A program made the position numbers and the translations under genes. Of a stretch of DNA of 64,000 nucleotides, positions 10,666-19,828 are shown piece after piece. The stretch spans positions 2,976,001 through 3,040,000 of the forward strand of contig LR590463.1 of assembly GCA_901472405.1 (NCBI GenBank). The letters are read 5' to 3'. The stretch comes from Serratia rubidaea (GTDB taxonomy: Bacteria; Pseudomonadota; Gammaproteobacteria; Enterobacterales; Enterobacteriaceae). The notes under the pieces are model-generated. The model searched no databases and was not told the DNA's origin. It saw nothing but the letters and a program-made list of their open reading frames with translations. Positions within the stretch are counted from its first letter, which is position 1. Each line of letters begins with the position of its first letter.

Positions 10666-11809
10666 CAGCGTTACTTTCTCCAGCAAAGTCCAGTGCGTCC
10701 GGCACCGGTAAATGTTCAGGTTTTTTCGGGATCAGCCCCCCTTCCCGCTGCCAGCGGCGCAGCTGATACACCCAGGCCAGCACTTCGGCGACCGCGGCGT
10801 ACAGGGTGGTGGGAATATGTTGGCCAATCTCGCTGTGACGGTACAGCGCCCGCGCCAGCGGCGGCGCTTCCAGCAGCGGTATGCGGTGCTCTCCCGCCAG
10901 TTCGCGGATGCGCAGCGCTATGTCGCCGGCGCCTTTCGCCAGCACCTTCGGCGCGCTCATCTTCTTATCGTTGTACTGCAGCGCCACCGCGTAGTGCGTC
11001 GGGTTGGTGACAATCACGTCCGCCTTCGGCACGTCCGCCATCATGCGGCGACGGGCGGCGGCCCGCTGCTGCTGGCGGATCCGCCCCTTCACGTGCGGGT
11101 CCCCCTCCTGCTCCTTGAACTCGTCGCGGATATCCTGTTTGGTCATCTTCAGTTTTTTGAAGTGGCTCCACAGCTGATAAAACACGTCGAACGCCACCAT
11201 CGGCACCAGGCCAAGCACCACCAGCAGCCCGCAGAACACCACCATCTGCAGCGCATTGCCCATCGCATCCAGCGGCTGCTGCGTCACCAGATGCAGCATC
11301 GCCGCCCAGTTGTGCCACAGATACAGACCGGTCACCCAGCCCACCAGCAGCGCCTTGAGCACGCCCTTGAGCAGCTCCGCCAGCACCTGGCTGGAAAAGA
11401 TGCGTTTCAGACCGGACAGCGGGTTCAGCCGTTTGAGATCGAACTTGAGCGATTTGGCGCTGAACAGCAGTCCGCCCAGCAGCATCGGCGCGGTCAGCGC
11501 CACCAGCACCAGCCCCGCCAGCACCGGCAACAGCGCCCAGACCGCCTGACGCAGCAGCGTGCCCAGTTGGCGCAGCATCTGTCGGTCGTTATTCACCATG
11601 CCGTGGTCGAAATGCAGCCCGCCGGCCAGCATCTGCGACAGCTCCCGGGCCATATTGCTGCCCCCCAGCCACAGACACGCCAGCCCGGCGATCAGCATCA
11701 GCATCGAGGTCAGTTCGCGCGAACGCGGGATCTGCCCCTCTTTCCGCGCCTTCTCCAACCGGTGGGGCGTGGGGGCCTCGCTTTTTTCCAGATCGCTCTC
11801 TTCAGCCAC
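10658..11809 (-). CDS. flhB: Flagellar export switch protein FlhB
   Basis: FlhB is the export-gate protein that switches substrate specificity from rod/hook to filament by self-cleavage. The 383-residue product starts at a GTG (11809) with GGTGAG upstream. It has the four N-terminal membrane helices, then the linker and the autocleavage motif NPTH (VIVTNPTHYAVALQYND, about residues 265-282). The first residues SEAPTPHRLEKARKEGQIPR are the conserved N-terminal signature. In many enterobacteria cheZ lies directly upstream; here a vapBC pair intervenes. Confidence 0.96.
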   Translation of the reverse strand: MAEESDLEKSEAPTPHRLEKARKEGQIPRSRELTSMLMLIAGLACLWLGGSNMARELSQMLAGGLHFDHGMVNNDRQMLRQLGTLLRQAVWALLPVLAGLVLVALTAPMLLGGLLFSAKSLKFDLKRLNPLSGLKRIFSSQVLAELLKGVLKALLVGWVTGLYLWHNWAAMLHLVTQQPLDAMGNALQMVVFCGLLVVLGLVPMVAFDVFYQLWSHFKKLKMTKQDIRDEFKEQEGDPHVKGRIRQQQRAAARRRMMADVPKADVIVTNPTHYAVALQYNDKKMSAPKVLAKGAGDIALRIRELAGEHRIPLLEAPPLARALYRHSEIGQHIPTTLYAAVAEVLAWVYQLRRWQREGGLIPKKPEHLPVPDALDFAGESNADG

Positions 11810-11902
11810 CGTCTGCTCACCGTGCCGGGAAGGAATAAAATGGCGATCAGCATGACAAAAAAACGCGGAGTTTATTGATGGAACAGCGTGGGAAAAGATG
11901 AG

Positions 11903-12343
11903 TTATTTCGAGGATGAGGGACGAGATGGCGGAATGATTGGTGATGACAACCAGTTTTCCAGCCTCAGACCGTCGATGCGGGCAAACTCGCGCAAATTAT
12001 TGCTGACCAATACCAAGCCTTCACTGCGGGCATGGCCGGCGATATGCAGGTCGTTAACCCCAATCGGCGTGCCTTTACGTTCAAGATCGGCGCGAATATT
12101 GCCGTAGTGTGCAGCCGCCTTGTCGGTGTAGGGCAAAACGTCCAGCCGGGAAACAAAATCCTCGACGACGCGCAGATTCTCAACCTGCCTGGCGCTCTTT
12201 TCCACGCCGTGTACAAGCTCACCATAGGTCACGGCAGATATCGCCATTTTTCCCGCGTGCTGATTAAATACCGCCAGCACTTCACGCGGTCGACGCTTGA
12301 TCACATAGATGACAATATTGGTATCCAGCATATGCGTGATCAT
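11903..12343 (-). CDS. vapC: VapC-type PIN-domain toxin
   Basis: VapC toxins are PIN-domain ribonucleases, often cutting initiator tRNA. The 146-residue product has the acidic PIN positions: Asp in MLDTNIVIYVIKRR near residue 7, Glu in ISAVTYGELVHGVEKS near 42, and Asp in IGVNDLHIAGHAR near 98, followed by LVLVSNNLREFARIDGL. Its ATG overlaps the antitoxin stop (ATGA), the usual coupling. The tail after ENWLSSPI is rich in Pro and Ser and slightly longer than usual. It lies with vapB between flhB and cheZ, a foreign position for a toxin-antitoxin pair. Confidence 0.92.
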   Translation of the reverse strand: MITHMLDTNIVIYVIKRRPREVLAVFNQHAGKMAISAVTYGELVHGVEKSARQVENLRVVEDFVSRLDVLPYTDKAAAHYGNIRADLERKGTPIGVNDLHIAGHARSEGLVLVSNNLREFARIDGLRLENWLSSPIIPPSRPSSSK

Positions 12344-12576
12344 TCAAAACTTTCCCGCTCAGCCTGATACTGCGCGGCTCTTTCATTCAGAAAATCATCA
12401 CCAGACAGGCTCTCCTGGTCAAAAAAGCTGTCCCAGGTATTTTCCACCGGGGCCAGAACGCGCTCTTTACCCACCACGCGCACCGTCACTTTCGACACCG
12501 AATCAGGAAAACGCGCCTCTGCCGGCAAACGTACCGCCTGCGAGCGATTATTGGTAAAAACGGAACCGATAGTCAT
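12340..12576 (-). CDS. vapB: VapB-type antitoxin
   Basis: VapB neutralises VapC and represses its own promoter. The 78-residue product has an N-terminal swapped-hairpin DNA-binding domain of the AbrB/MazE type (TIGSVFTNNRSQAVRLPAEA) and a C-terminal acidic, helical toxin-binding tail (FFDQESLSGDDFLNERAAQY). AGGAGGTG sits just before ATG 12576. A perfect palindrome 45 bases upstream is the likely operator. The toxin start overlaps its stop codon. Confidence 0.92.
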   Translation of the reverse strand: MTIGSVFTNNRSQAVRLPAEARFPDSVSKVTVRVVGKERVLAPVENTWDSFFDQESLSGDDFLNERAAQYQAERESFE

Positions 12577-12620
12577 TTTTCACCTCCTGGCGTTATGGGT
12601 TAAATTATAATCAACCTCAT

Positions 12621-12641
12621 GTATATAGCAATGCTATATAC
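12621..12641. promoter_or_regulatory. 21-bp palindrome, likely VapBC operator
   Basis: Two 10-base arms, GTATATAGCA at 12621-12630 and TGCTATATAC at 12632-12641, form a perfect inverted repeat around one central A. It lies 45 bases upstream of the vapB start codon, where a promoter is expected, and TATA-rich palindromes are typical operators of VapBC complexes. Function is inferred from position and symmetry. Confidence 0.7.
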
Positions 12642-12663
12642 TTTGCAGGATGCGCAACGTTTC

Positions 12664-12702
12664 GCAAAAATATCACCGGACGCGGTGACCCGCGCCCGGT
12701 GT
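12664..12702 (-). terminator. Rho-independent terminator after cheZ
   Basis: Reading the minus strand just past the cheZ stop at 12706, a GC-rich stem (CACCGG...CCGGTG, with GCG/CGC inside) is followed by ATATTTTTG. This ends the tar-cheRBYZ transcript before the vapBC insert, so vapBC and flhBA need their own promoters. Confidence 0.7.
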
Positions 12703-12705
12703 CGC

Positions 12706-13350
12706 TCAGAAACCGAGGCTGTCGAGCAGGTCGTCCACCTGCTCCTGATTGGCGATAACGCCGACGCCGTTTTGATCGAGCTGCGGGCCGTTGAGCAGGC
12801 TGTCATTTGGCCGCTTCTCTTTCGCCGGCTGTTCCGGAATATTCTCCATCAGCACCATCAGCAGCTGCTTTTCGATCTCCTGCACCACGGTCATCATGCG
12901 TTTGATCACCTGCCCGGTCAGGTCCTGGAAATCCTGCGCCATCATGATTTCCAGCAGCTGCGCGTTAGTAAAGGCGGTGTGCTCAGGCACCTGCGCCAGG
13001 TACTGGCGGGTATCGCTCACCAGCACGCGCGCATCCGCCAGCTCGATCGGGTCGGCGAACCACGCATCCCAGCGCGTCTGAAGCGCCGCAGCGCCCGTTT
13101 CCAGCGCCGCCTGACGCGGCTGCGCCGCTTCGACGCAGTTCAGGGCGCGTTCCGCTGCCTGCGCCGTCATGGTCACGACATAGTCCAGCCGGTCGCGCGC
13201 ATCCGGTATCGCCTCCGCCGCCTGGGCAATGGCCTGGTCAAGCCCCAGCTCGCGCATACTGTCGCGCAGCATCCGCGTCAGCTGGCCGATACGGGCGATA
13301 ATTTCCCCCGCGCTCGCCGCGTCGCTGGCAGGCATCGGAATATTTGTCAT
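12706..13350 (-). CDS. cheZ: CheY-P phosphatase CheZ
   Basis: CheZ dephosphorylates CheY-P and ends the tumble signal. The 214-residue product matches the family length. The catalytic region is [18 protein letters not shown] around residues 140-158, with Gln and Asp in the DFQDLTGQ motif. The extreme C-terminus [10 protein letters not shown] is the conserved CheY-binding helix. The gene is intact and follows cheY by 12 bases. Confidence 0.97.
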   Translation of the reverse strand: MTNIPMPASDAASAGEIIARIGQLTRMLRDSMRELGLDQAIAQAAEAIPDARDRLDYVVTMTAQAAERALNCVEAAQPRQAALETGAAALQTRWDAWFADPIELADARVLVSDTRQYLAQVPEHTAFTNAQLLEIMMAQDFQDLTGQVIKRMMTVVQEIEKQLLMVLMENIPEQPAKEKRPNDSLLNGPQLDQNGVGVIANQEQVDDLLDSLGF

Positions 13351-13362
13351 GGCGCTTTCTCC

Positions 13363-13752
13363 TTACATGCCCAGTTTTTCAAAGATCTTATTGAGCTTCT
13401 CTTCCAGCGTCGCCGCCGTGAACGGCTTCACCACGTAGCCGCTGGCGCCGGCCTGCGCCGCCGCGATGATGTTCTCTTTCTTGGCTTCGGCGGTCACCAT
13501 CAGCACCGGCAGCGTCGCCAGCTGGCCGTCGGCGCGGATCGCCTGCAGCAGCTCCAGGCCGTCCATATTCGGCATATTCCAGTCGGAGACCACAAAGTCA
13601 AAACCGCCGGCCTGCAGTTTAGCCAGCGCGTCGGCGCCGTCCTCGGCCTCTTCCACATTATTGAAGCCCAACTCTTTCAGTAAGTTCCTGACGATGCGAC
13701 GCATGGTTGAGAAGTCGTCCACCACGAGGAATCTGAGATTTTTATCTGCCAT
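13363..13752 (-). CDS. cheY: Chemotaxis response regulator CheY
   Basis: CheY is a single-domain receiver; when phosphorylated it binds FliM and causes clockwise rotation. All key residues are present in the 129-residue product: D12 and D13 in LVVDDFST, phospho-acceptor D57 in [12 protein letters not shown]87 in [10 protein letters not shown], and K109 in YVVKPFT. The gene is intact and transcribed with cheZ. About 100 non-coding bases separate it from cheB. Confidence 0.98.
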   Translation of the reverse strand: MADKNLRFLVVDDFSTMRRIVRNLLKELGFNNVEEAEDGADALAKLQAGGFDFVVSDWNMPNMDGLELLQAIRADGQLATLPVLMVTAEAKKENIIAAAQAGASGYVVKPFTAATLEEKLNKIFEKLGM

Positions 13753-13849
13753 AGTTAGTCCTAAGGTTTGATGCCCATTATTGGGCCAATTGCAGCAACG
13801 GCCGCGCCGCCGGAACTTCCGACGACGTCGGCTAAATTCATGCGGGGCG

Positions 13850-14898
13850 TCAGATACGCAGCGCCTGCCCCCCGGCGATTTGCGCCAGCATGCGCTGGCT
13901 CATCCGTTCCAGTTCCACCACCTCGCTGACGCCGCCGCCGGCGATCGCCTCGCGCGGCATGCCGAACACCACGCAGCTGGCTTCATCCTGCGCCAGGGTA
14001 TAGGCGCCGGCGCGGTGCATCTCCAGCATGCCGGCCGCGCCGTCGTTGCCCATACCGGTCAGGATCACCCCGACCGCATTGCGTCCGGCAAACTTCGCCA
14101 CCGAACGGAACAGCACGTCCACCGCCGGCCGGTGCCGGTTGACCGGCGGCCCGTCATGCAGCTTCACCTGATAGTTGGCGCCGCTGCGCGTCAGCTCCAG
14201 GTGGCGATCACCCGGCGCGATGTAAGCGTGCCCCGGCAGCACCCGCTCGCCGTCCTGCGCCTCTTTCACCGTGATCTGGCACAGTTTGTTCAGGCGTTCG
14301 GCAAAGGAACGGGTGAAGCCCGGCGGCATATGCTGCGTGATCAGCAGCGCCGGCTGGTGGCCGGCAGCGGCTGCAGCACCTGGCGAATCGCTTCGGTGCC
14401 GCCGGTGGAGGCGCCGATGGCGATCAGCTTTTCGCTGCTGAGCAGCGGCGTATGGCTGAGGATCGCCGGCGCGGCGGCGCGCGTACGCGACGGCAGGCGC
14501 GCACGGGCGGCGGTGCGGATCTTTTCGGCGATCAGCTCGCTGTACGCCAGCATGCCCTCACGGATGCCCAGCTGCGGCTTGGTGACGAAGTCAACCGCCC
14601 CCAGCTCCAGCGCCCGCAGGGTAATCTCCGAGCCTTTACCGGTCAGTGACGACACCATCACCACCGGCATCGGCCGCAGACGCATCAGTTTTTCAAGAAA
14701 CTCCAGCCCGTCCATGCGCGGCATTTCGACGTCCAGCGTCAGCACCTGCGGATTGAATTTTTTGATAAGATCGCGCGCCACCAACGGGTCCGGCGCGGTC
14801 GCCACCATCTCCATATCCGCGTGGCTATTGACGATTTCACACATCAGCTGCCGCATCAGGGCAGAATCATCTACGCTTAACACTCTGATTTTACTCAT
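13850..14898 (-). CDS. cheB: Chemoreceptor methylesterase CheB, one frameshift
   Basis: CheB removes methyl groups from, and deamidates, chemoreceptors after phosphorylation by CheA. The receiver domain has D10, D11 and D56 ([13 protein letters not shown]). The esterase domain has the nucleophile Ser in [12 protein letters not shown], His in [11 protein letters not shown] and Asp in [11 protein letters not shown]. Near 14353 one C is missing (AGCCGGCG for AGCCCGGCG) between the Ser and His regions, splitting the frame. With that base restored the protein has 349 residues, exactly as in E. coli. The start ATG shares a base with the cheR stop. Confidence 0.93.
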
Positions 14899-15756
14899 TA
14901 CCTCTCCTTGGTCAGGCCATACACGGTCTGCCCGCGCAAGTAGAAATCCCGGCTAATCTGGCTGAAGTTTTCGGAATGACCGGCAAACATCAGCCCGCCG
15001 GCTTCAGTAGGGGAACAAACCGACGCAGGATCTTTTCCTGCGTCGCCTTATCGAAATAGATCATCACGTTGCGGCAAAAGATGGCGTCGAACTGCCCCGG
15101 CAGATCCCACTGCGGCGCCAGCAGGTTCAGCGGCTGGAAATGCACCTGCGCCGCCAGCTCCGGCCGGATGCGCACCAGCCCCTGATGCGGCCCGGTGCCG
15201 CGTAAAAAGTAGCGCTGCAGCTGTCCCGTCGTCAGCGTGCGCAGATCCTCCTGCCGATAGATGCCCGCCTGCGCCTTCTCCAGCACCTGCGTATCGATAT
15301 CGCTGGCCCAGACCTGAAAACCGCCGCCCCGCTGCCCCAGCGTTTCACTGAGGGTGATGGCGATGGAATACGGCTCTTCGCCGGTTGAGGCGGCGGTGCT
15401 CCAGACGCTGTAGCCGTTCGGCCGTGAACGGGCATGTTCGGCAGGATCGGGAAGTGGTGCGCCTCGCGGAAAAACGCCGTCAGGTTGGTGGTCAGCGCAT
15501 TGATAAACGCCTGCCATTCGGCGCTGTTAACGTCGCTCTCCAGCTGCGCCAGGTAACTGCCGAAGTCATTGATGCCCAGCAGACGCAGGCGGCGCACCAG
15601 GCGGTTGTAGACCATCTCCCGCTTATGCTCCGCCAGCACGATGCCGGCGCGCTGATAAATCAGCTGACTGATACGGCGAAAATGCACGTCGGACAGCGGC
15701 AGGCGTTGCGCCATCTGCACCAGCGGCGTCGCCGCGCCGTGGGGTAAGGGCTTCAT
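14898..15756 (-). CDS. cheR: Chemoreceptor methyltransferase CheR, two frameshifts
   Basis: CheR methylates receptor glutamates using S-adenosylmethionine. The N-terminal helical domain ([20 protein letters not shown], and [20 protein letters not shown]) is in one frame. A missing G near 15437 shifts into the SAM-binding domain ([38 protein letters not shown]). A missing G near 15000 shifts again before [20 protein letters not shown]. Restoring both gives 286 residues, the E. coli length. Both losses lie in short G runs, so I treat the gene as functional. Confidence 0.92.
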
Positions 15757-15784
15757 TGCGCCTTACCCGGGAAATAGGCCTGTA

Positions 15785-17389
15785 TTATGATGTTTGACAA
15801 TCTGGCGTCTCCTTGTGCCTGTGTAAACGATCTGAAGGCGACGCGCCGGCATGTGCGTCCGCCAGGCGGAATACCGACACCGCATCAGCCAGGGCGATCG
15901 CCTGCTCCTCCAGCCCGCTGGCGGCAGAGGCAGCCTGTACCACCAGCGCCGCGTTCTGTTGCGTCACCTGATCCATCTGCGTTACCGCCTGCGTCACCTG
16001 TTCAATACCGCGGCTTTGCTCATCGGACGCGGAGGCGATTTCTCCCATGATGTCGGTGACCCGCGTCACCGAACGTACGATGTCCTGCATGGTGTCGCCG
16101 GAATGTTCCACCAGCGTCGAACCCTGCCGCACCCGCCCGACCGATTCATCGATCAGGCCTTTAATCTCTTTTGCCGCCTGCGCGCTGCGCTGCGCCAGAC
16201 TGCGCACTTCGCCGGCCACCACGGCGAAGCCGCGTCCCTGCTCACCGGCGCGCGCCGCCTCCACCGCCGCGTTAAGCGCCAGAATGTTGGTCTGGAAGGC
16301 GATGCCGTCGATCACGCCGGTAATGGCGCCGATCTTCTGCGAACTGCTGGCGATGGCGTGCATGGTGTTAACCACCTCGCCCGCCAGCTCGCCGCCTTTG
16401 GCGGCAATGGCCGAGGCGTCGCGCGCCAGCTGCGTGGCCTGGCGCGCATTGTCGGCATTCTGCTTCACCGTGGAGGTCAGCTGCTCCATGCTGGCGGCGG
16501 TTTCTTCCAGCGAGGCGGCCTGCTGTTCGGTCCGGGAGGAGAGGTCGTTATTGCCCTCCGCAATCTCCTGCAGGCCGATCAGCATGGCCTCCGTCCCGTC
16601 CTGCACCGCGCCGACGGTGTGGGTCAGCGACTGCTGCATCTGCCGCAGCCCGGCGAATAACGCGCTGATTTCATTGTTGCCCGTCACCACCACCGGCGTC
16701 GCCAGATCGCCGGCGGCGATGCGCTCAAAGTGACGGCGCATGCTCTTCAGCGGCCCCAGCAGCACGCTTTGCTGCCACCAGATCGCGCAGCCGGCAACGA
16801 CGAACAGCATCAGCACCGCCCCCGTCAGCATCCAGCTGCCCAGGGTATAGGCCCGCTGATTGGTCTGCTGCGCCTGCGTCATCTCGCCGCTCAGCCGCTG
16901 CAGATAGTGGGTCAGTTCCGTTTCAAACTGCGTCTGGATCTGCTGCGTGGGCTGATCCATAAACGCCTGCAGGTCGCCGCTCGCCAGAAAACCGCTCAGT
17001 TCCAGCAGCGCAGCGTGCAGCTGTTGGTAGCGCAGCGTCAGGCTGCGCGCCCGCTCGCCGGCAGGCGCCAGCGTCTGAAACCGTCTGAAATCCCGCTCGG
17101 CGCTCTGCAGTGAACGGCGGGCGTCCTCCAGCAGGGCGTTCACCTGCTCCGCCGGCAGCCGCAGCGCCGTGCGGGTACCGGCGCGGTTCAGGCTATTGCG
17201 CGCCTGCAGCAGCGCAACCCGGCTCATCGTCAGCGCGTCGCGCTGCTGGCTCCCCTGCGTGATTGCCGTAAAGCTGCGGCTGTCGGCGCGAAAGGCGCTG
17301 AACGACAGGCCGGTGCTGATCAGCTGCATCAGACAAAAACAGAACATCAGCAGATACAGGCTGATGGAAATACGGACTCGGTTAAACAC
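15785..17389 (-). CDS. Methyl-accepting chemotaxis protein without pentapeptide tether
   Basis: A transmembrane chemoreceptor: first helix near residues 8-30 (LYLLMFCFCLMQLISTGLSF), periplasmic four-helix sensor domain, second helix near 190-210 (GSWMLTGAVLMLFVVAGCAI), HAMP, methylation helices, and the signalling hairpin [21 protein letters not shown] choose GTG 17389 with GGAG 7 bases upstream (534 residues); the frame is open further upstream but that part is not receptor-like. The C-terminus ends KETPDCQTS and lacks the NWE[TS]F pentapeptide, so it resembles low-abundance receptors such as Tap or Trg, which rely on other receptors for adaptation. Confidence 0.93.
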   Translation of the reverse strand: MFNRVRISISLYLLMFCFCLMQLISTGLSFSAFRADSRSFTAITQGSQQRDALTMSRVALLQARNSLNRAGTRTALRLPAEQVNALLEDARRSLQSAERDFRRFQTLAPAGERARSLTLRYQQLHAALLELSGFLASGDLQAFMDQPTQQIQTQFETELTHYLQRLSGEMTQAQQTNQRAYTLGSWMLTGAVLMLFVVAGCAIWWQQSVLLGPLKSMRRHFERIAAGDLATPVVVTGNNEISALFAGLRQMQQSLTHTVGAVQDGTEAMLIGLQEIAEGNNDLSSRTEQQAASLEETAASMEQLTSTVKQNADNARQATQLARDASAIAAKGGELAGEVVNTMHAIASSSQKIGAITGVIDGIAFQTNILALNAAVEAARAGEQGRGFAVVAGEVRSLAQRSAQAAKEIKGLIDESVGRVRQGSTLVEHSGDTMQDIVRSVTRVTDIMGEIASASDEQSRGIEQVTQAVTQMDQVTQQNAALVVQAASAASGLEEQAIALADAVSVFRLADAHAGASPSDRLHRHKETPDCQTS

Positions 17390-17483
17390 GATGAATCTCC
17401 TTGCATCCGTCCGACGACGGAACAGAGGCGCTCTCCCCGCTGGCCGCCGCGCTGCAGCACGCGGCGGCCAGCGGATCGCAGAG

Positions 17484-19151
17484 TCAGAACGTTTCCCAGT
17501 TATCCTGCATCTCACCGGCGCTGGCTTTACGCGGCGCGATGCTCGGGGCCGCCGGTTTGCTGATAACCGGTGCGCTGAAAGCTTGCTGCCCGCTGTCCCG
17601 CAGGCGGAATACCGCGACGGAGCGCGTCAGCAGGCTGACCTGTTCCTCCAGCGCCGCGGCCGCAGAGGCCGACTCTTCCACCAGCGAGGCGTTCTGCTGC
17701 GTCACGCGGTCCATCTCCGCCACCGCCTGGCCGACCTGGTCGATACCGCGGCTCTGCTCATCGGACGCGGAGGCGATTTCCCCCATGATGTCGGTGACGC
17801 GCGTCACCGCGTTGACGATATCGCCCATGGTTTCGCCGGCGCTTTCCACCAGCACCGAACCCATATCGACGCGGCTGACCGAGTCGTCAATCAGCCCTTT
17901 GATCTCTTTCGCCGCCTGCGCGCTGCGCTGCGCCAGGTTGCGGACTTCACCGGCGACCACCGCGAAACCGCGCCCCTGTTCACCGGCGCGCGCCGCCTCT
18001 ACCGCCGCGTTAAGCGCCAGAATGTTGGTCTGGAAAGCAATGCCGTCGATAACGCCGGTAATATCGGCGATTTTCTGCGAACTGCCGGCGATGTCGTGCA
18101 TGGTCTGCACCACGTCGGCCACCACCTTGCCGCCCTTCTGTGCGGTTTCGGAAGCGCTCAGCGCCAGCTGGCTGGCCTGACGCGCATTTTCCGCATTCTG
18201 TTTCACCGTGGCGGTCAGTTGCTCCATGCTGGCGGCGGTTTCTTCCAGCGAGGCCGCCTGCTGCTCGGTGCGGGAGGAGAGATCGTTATTGCCGGCGGCA
18301 ATTTCCGACGCGCCGCTGTAGATGGCGTCCGCGCCCTGGCGCACGCCGCTGACGGTGTTGGTCAGCTCCGCCTGCATATGCTGCAGGCTGGCGGCCAGCA
18401 CGCCCATTTCATTGCGGCTGCTGACGTCGATCGACTGGGTCAGATCGCCGGCGGCAATGTGTTTGATATGTTCGATAATGCGATTGAGCGGGCGCACCAA
18501 AATATGGTGAATGCCGGTCCACACCAGCACGATCGCCGCCAGCACCACCACCAGCACGCTTGCCAGCGTCCAGATCGCCGAACTGTAGGAATGCTCGCTC
18601 GCTTCCACCGCATCGTGGTACAGCTCGCCGTTTTTCAGCAGGTATGCGACATAAACCTGTTCGAAGGCGTCCTGATAGCTTTGGGTCGGCTGGTCAAAGA
18701 AGGCGTTGATCTTGCCGTCGTCCAGCAGTTGGATCAGTTCCGACAGCGCGCCGTATAACACGCCATACTGCTGTTTCAGCTTTTCCGCATCCTGCCGGTC
18801 CTGGCGCTCGCCAAGCGGGACTTTTTCGTACGCGGCATAGCGCTGCTGCGCGTCGTCAAGCGCGCTGCGGGCCGATGCCAGCAGGTCCTGCACGCTGGCG
18901 CCGCTGCCGATTTTATTAGCGTCCATCATGTAACGAATGCCCGCGCGGTTCAGCGTGTTGCGGGCCTGCAGCAGGCTCACCCAGCTGCCGTTCAGCTCCG
19001 ACTGCTGCTGTCGGATGGTCTGCAATACGGTGAAGTTTTCTTTATCACTCTTGAGCGAGGAGAAGAACAGCCCGCCGGAGATCAGCTGCAACGCACCAAA
19101 CAACACCAGCACCAACAGCAGGCTGGTCACGACTTTCATACGATTAAACAT
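17484..19151 (-). CDS. Methyl-accepting chemotaxis protein with NWETF tether
   Basis: A Tar/Tsr-type receptor of 555 residues: first helix ([20 protein letters not shown]), periplasmic sensor domain to about residue 185, second helix ([20 protein letters not shown]), HAMP, and a signalling domain nearly identical to the neighbouring receptor ([20 protein letters not shown]). It ends in NWETF, the pentapeptide that tethers CheR and CheB. It lies behind a FliA promoter and heads the receptor-cheRBYZ transcript. Ligand cannot be told from sequence alone. The two receptors are evidently a tandem duplication that diverged in the sensor domain. Confidence 0.95.
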   Translation of the reverse strand: MFNRMKVVTSLLLVLVLFGALQLISGGLFFSSLKSDKENFTVLQTIRQQQSELNGSWVSLLQARNTLNRAGIRYMMDANKIGSGASVQDLLASARSALDDAQQRYAAYEKVPLGERQDRQDAEKLKQQYGVLYGALSELIQLLDDGKINAFFDQPTQSYQDAFEQVYVAYLLKNGELYHDAVEASEHSYSSAIWTLASVLVVVLAAIVLVWTGIHHILVRPLNRIIEHIKHIAAGDLTQSIDVSSRNEMGVLAASLQHMQAELTNTVSGVRQGADAIYSGASEIAAGNNDLSSRTEQQAASLEETAASMEQLTATVKQNAENARQASQLALSASETAQKGGKVVADVVQTMHDIAGSSQKIADITGVIDGIAFQTNILALNAAVEAARAGEQGRGFAVVAGEVRNLAQRSAQAAKEIKGLIDDSVSRVDMGSVLVESAGETMGDIVNAVTRVTDIMGEIASASDEQSRGIDQVGQAVAEMDRVTQQNASLVEESASAAAALEEQVSLLTRSVAVFRLRDSGQQAFSAPVISKPAAPSIAPRKASAGEMQDNWETF

Positions 19152-19206
19152 GTGTCCCCTTCTTGGAATGCCACTCGGAAAAATCCCAAAACGTTATCTG
19201 TCTGGG

Positions 19207-19233
19207 TTATCGGCGGTACTAAAGAGAACTTTA
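19207..19233 (-). promoter_or_regulatory. Sigma-28 (FliA) promoter for the receptor-cheRBYZ operon
   Basis: On the minus strand TAAA (19233-19230) and GCCGATAA (19214-19207) are separated by exactly 15 bases, a perfect match to the FliA consensus. Transcription would start near 19197 and read through the first receptor at 19151. The site lies between cheW and the receptor, showing a class 3 start inside the long chemotaxis block. Confidence 0.9.
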
Positions 19234-19295
19234 TGGTTGCGGGTAACTATTTTGTGTGAGCTGTCCGCCGCCGCGCCGGCGCAGCGGCGCCCGGC

Positions 19296-19797
19296 TCAGG
19301 CGCTTTTCACCACGCTGTCGACCAGCGACATCTCTTCGCTGCTCAGCAGCTTTTCAATATCCACCAGAATCAGCATCCGTTCGCCCAACGCCCTAAGCCC
19401 GGTCAGGTATTCGGTCGCCAGCGTAACGGCAAACTCCGGCGCCGGACGGATCTGCTCGGCGGTCAGCGACAGCACGTCGGACACGCCGTCCACCACAATG
19501 CCCACCACCCGCTGGCTGAGGTTAAGCACGATCACCACGGTGTTCTCATCGTAAGACACATCCTGCTGGGCAAACTTCACCCGCAGATCGATAATCGGCA
19601 CGATCACGCCGCGCAGGTTGGTGACCCCTTTAATAAACGCCGGCGTATTGGCGATGCGCGTTACCTGGTCGTAACCGCGGATCTCCTGCACTTTCAGAAT
19701 ATCGATGCCGTACTCTTCATTACCCAGCGTAAAAAATCAGGAACTCCTGTCCTACGGTTTCGCCAGCCATTTTGCTGACGGTTGCCAATCCAGCCAT
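19296..19797 (-). CDS. cheW: Chemotaxis coupling protein CheW, one frameshift
   Basis: CheW couples receptors to the CheA kinase in the polar array. From ATG 19797 the frame reads [20 protein letters not shown]. An extra T near 19732 (six Ts where five are expected) then breaks it, and the next frame continues [20 protein letters not shown] through the SH3-like CheW fold to [16 protein letters not shown]. Corrected length is 166 residues, one less than E. coli. A second ATG two codons upstream is a weaker start. A GC-rich inverted repeat lies just past the stop, between cheW and the FliA promoter. Confidence 0.93.
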
Positions 19798-19828
19798 ATT
19801 CATGCCCTATCCAAAGTCGGTTATCGAA

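Noticed and set aside
12619..13683. Plus-strand frames opposite cheZ, cheY and cheB
   Set aside because: They have no ribosome binding sites and mirror conserved genes whose frames carry all catalytic residues.
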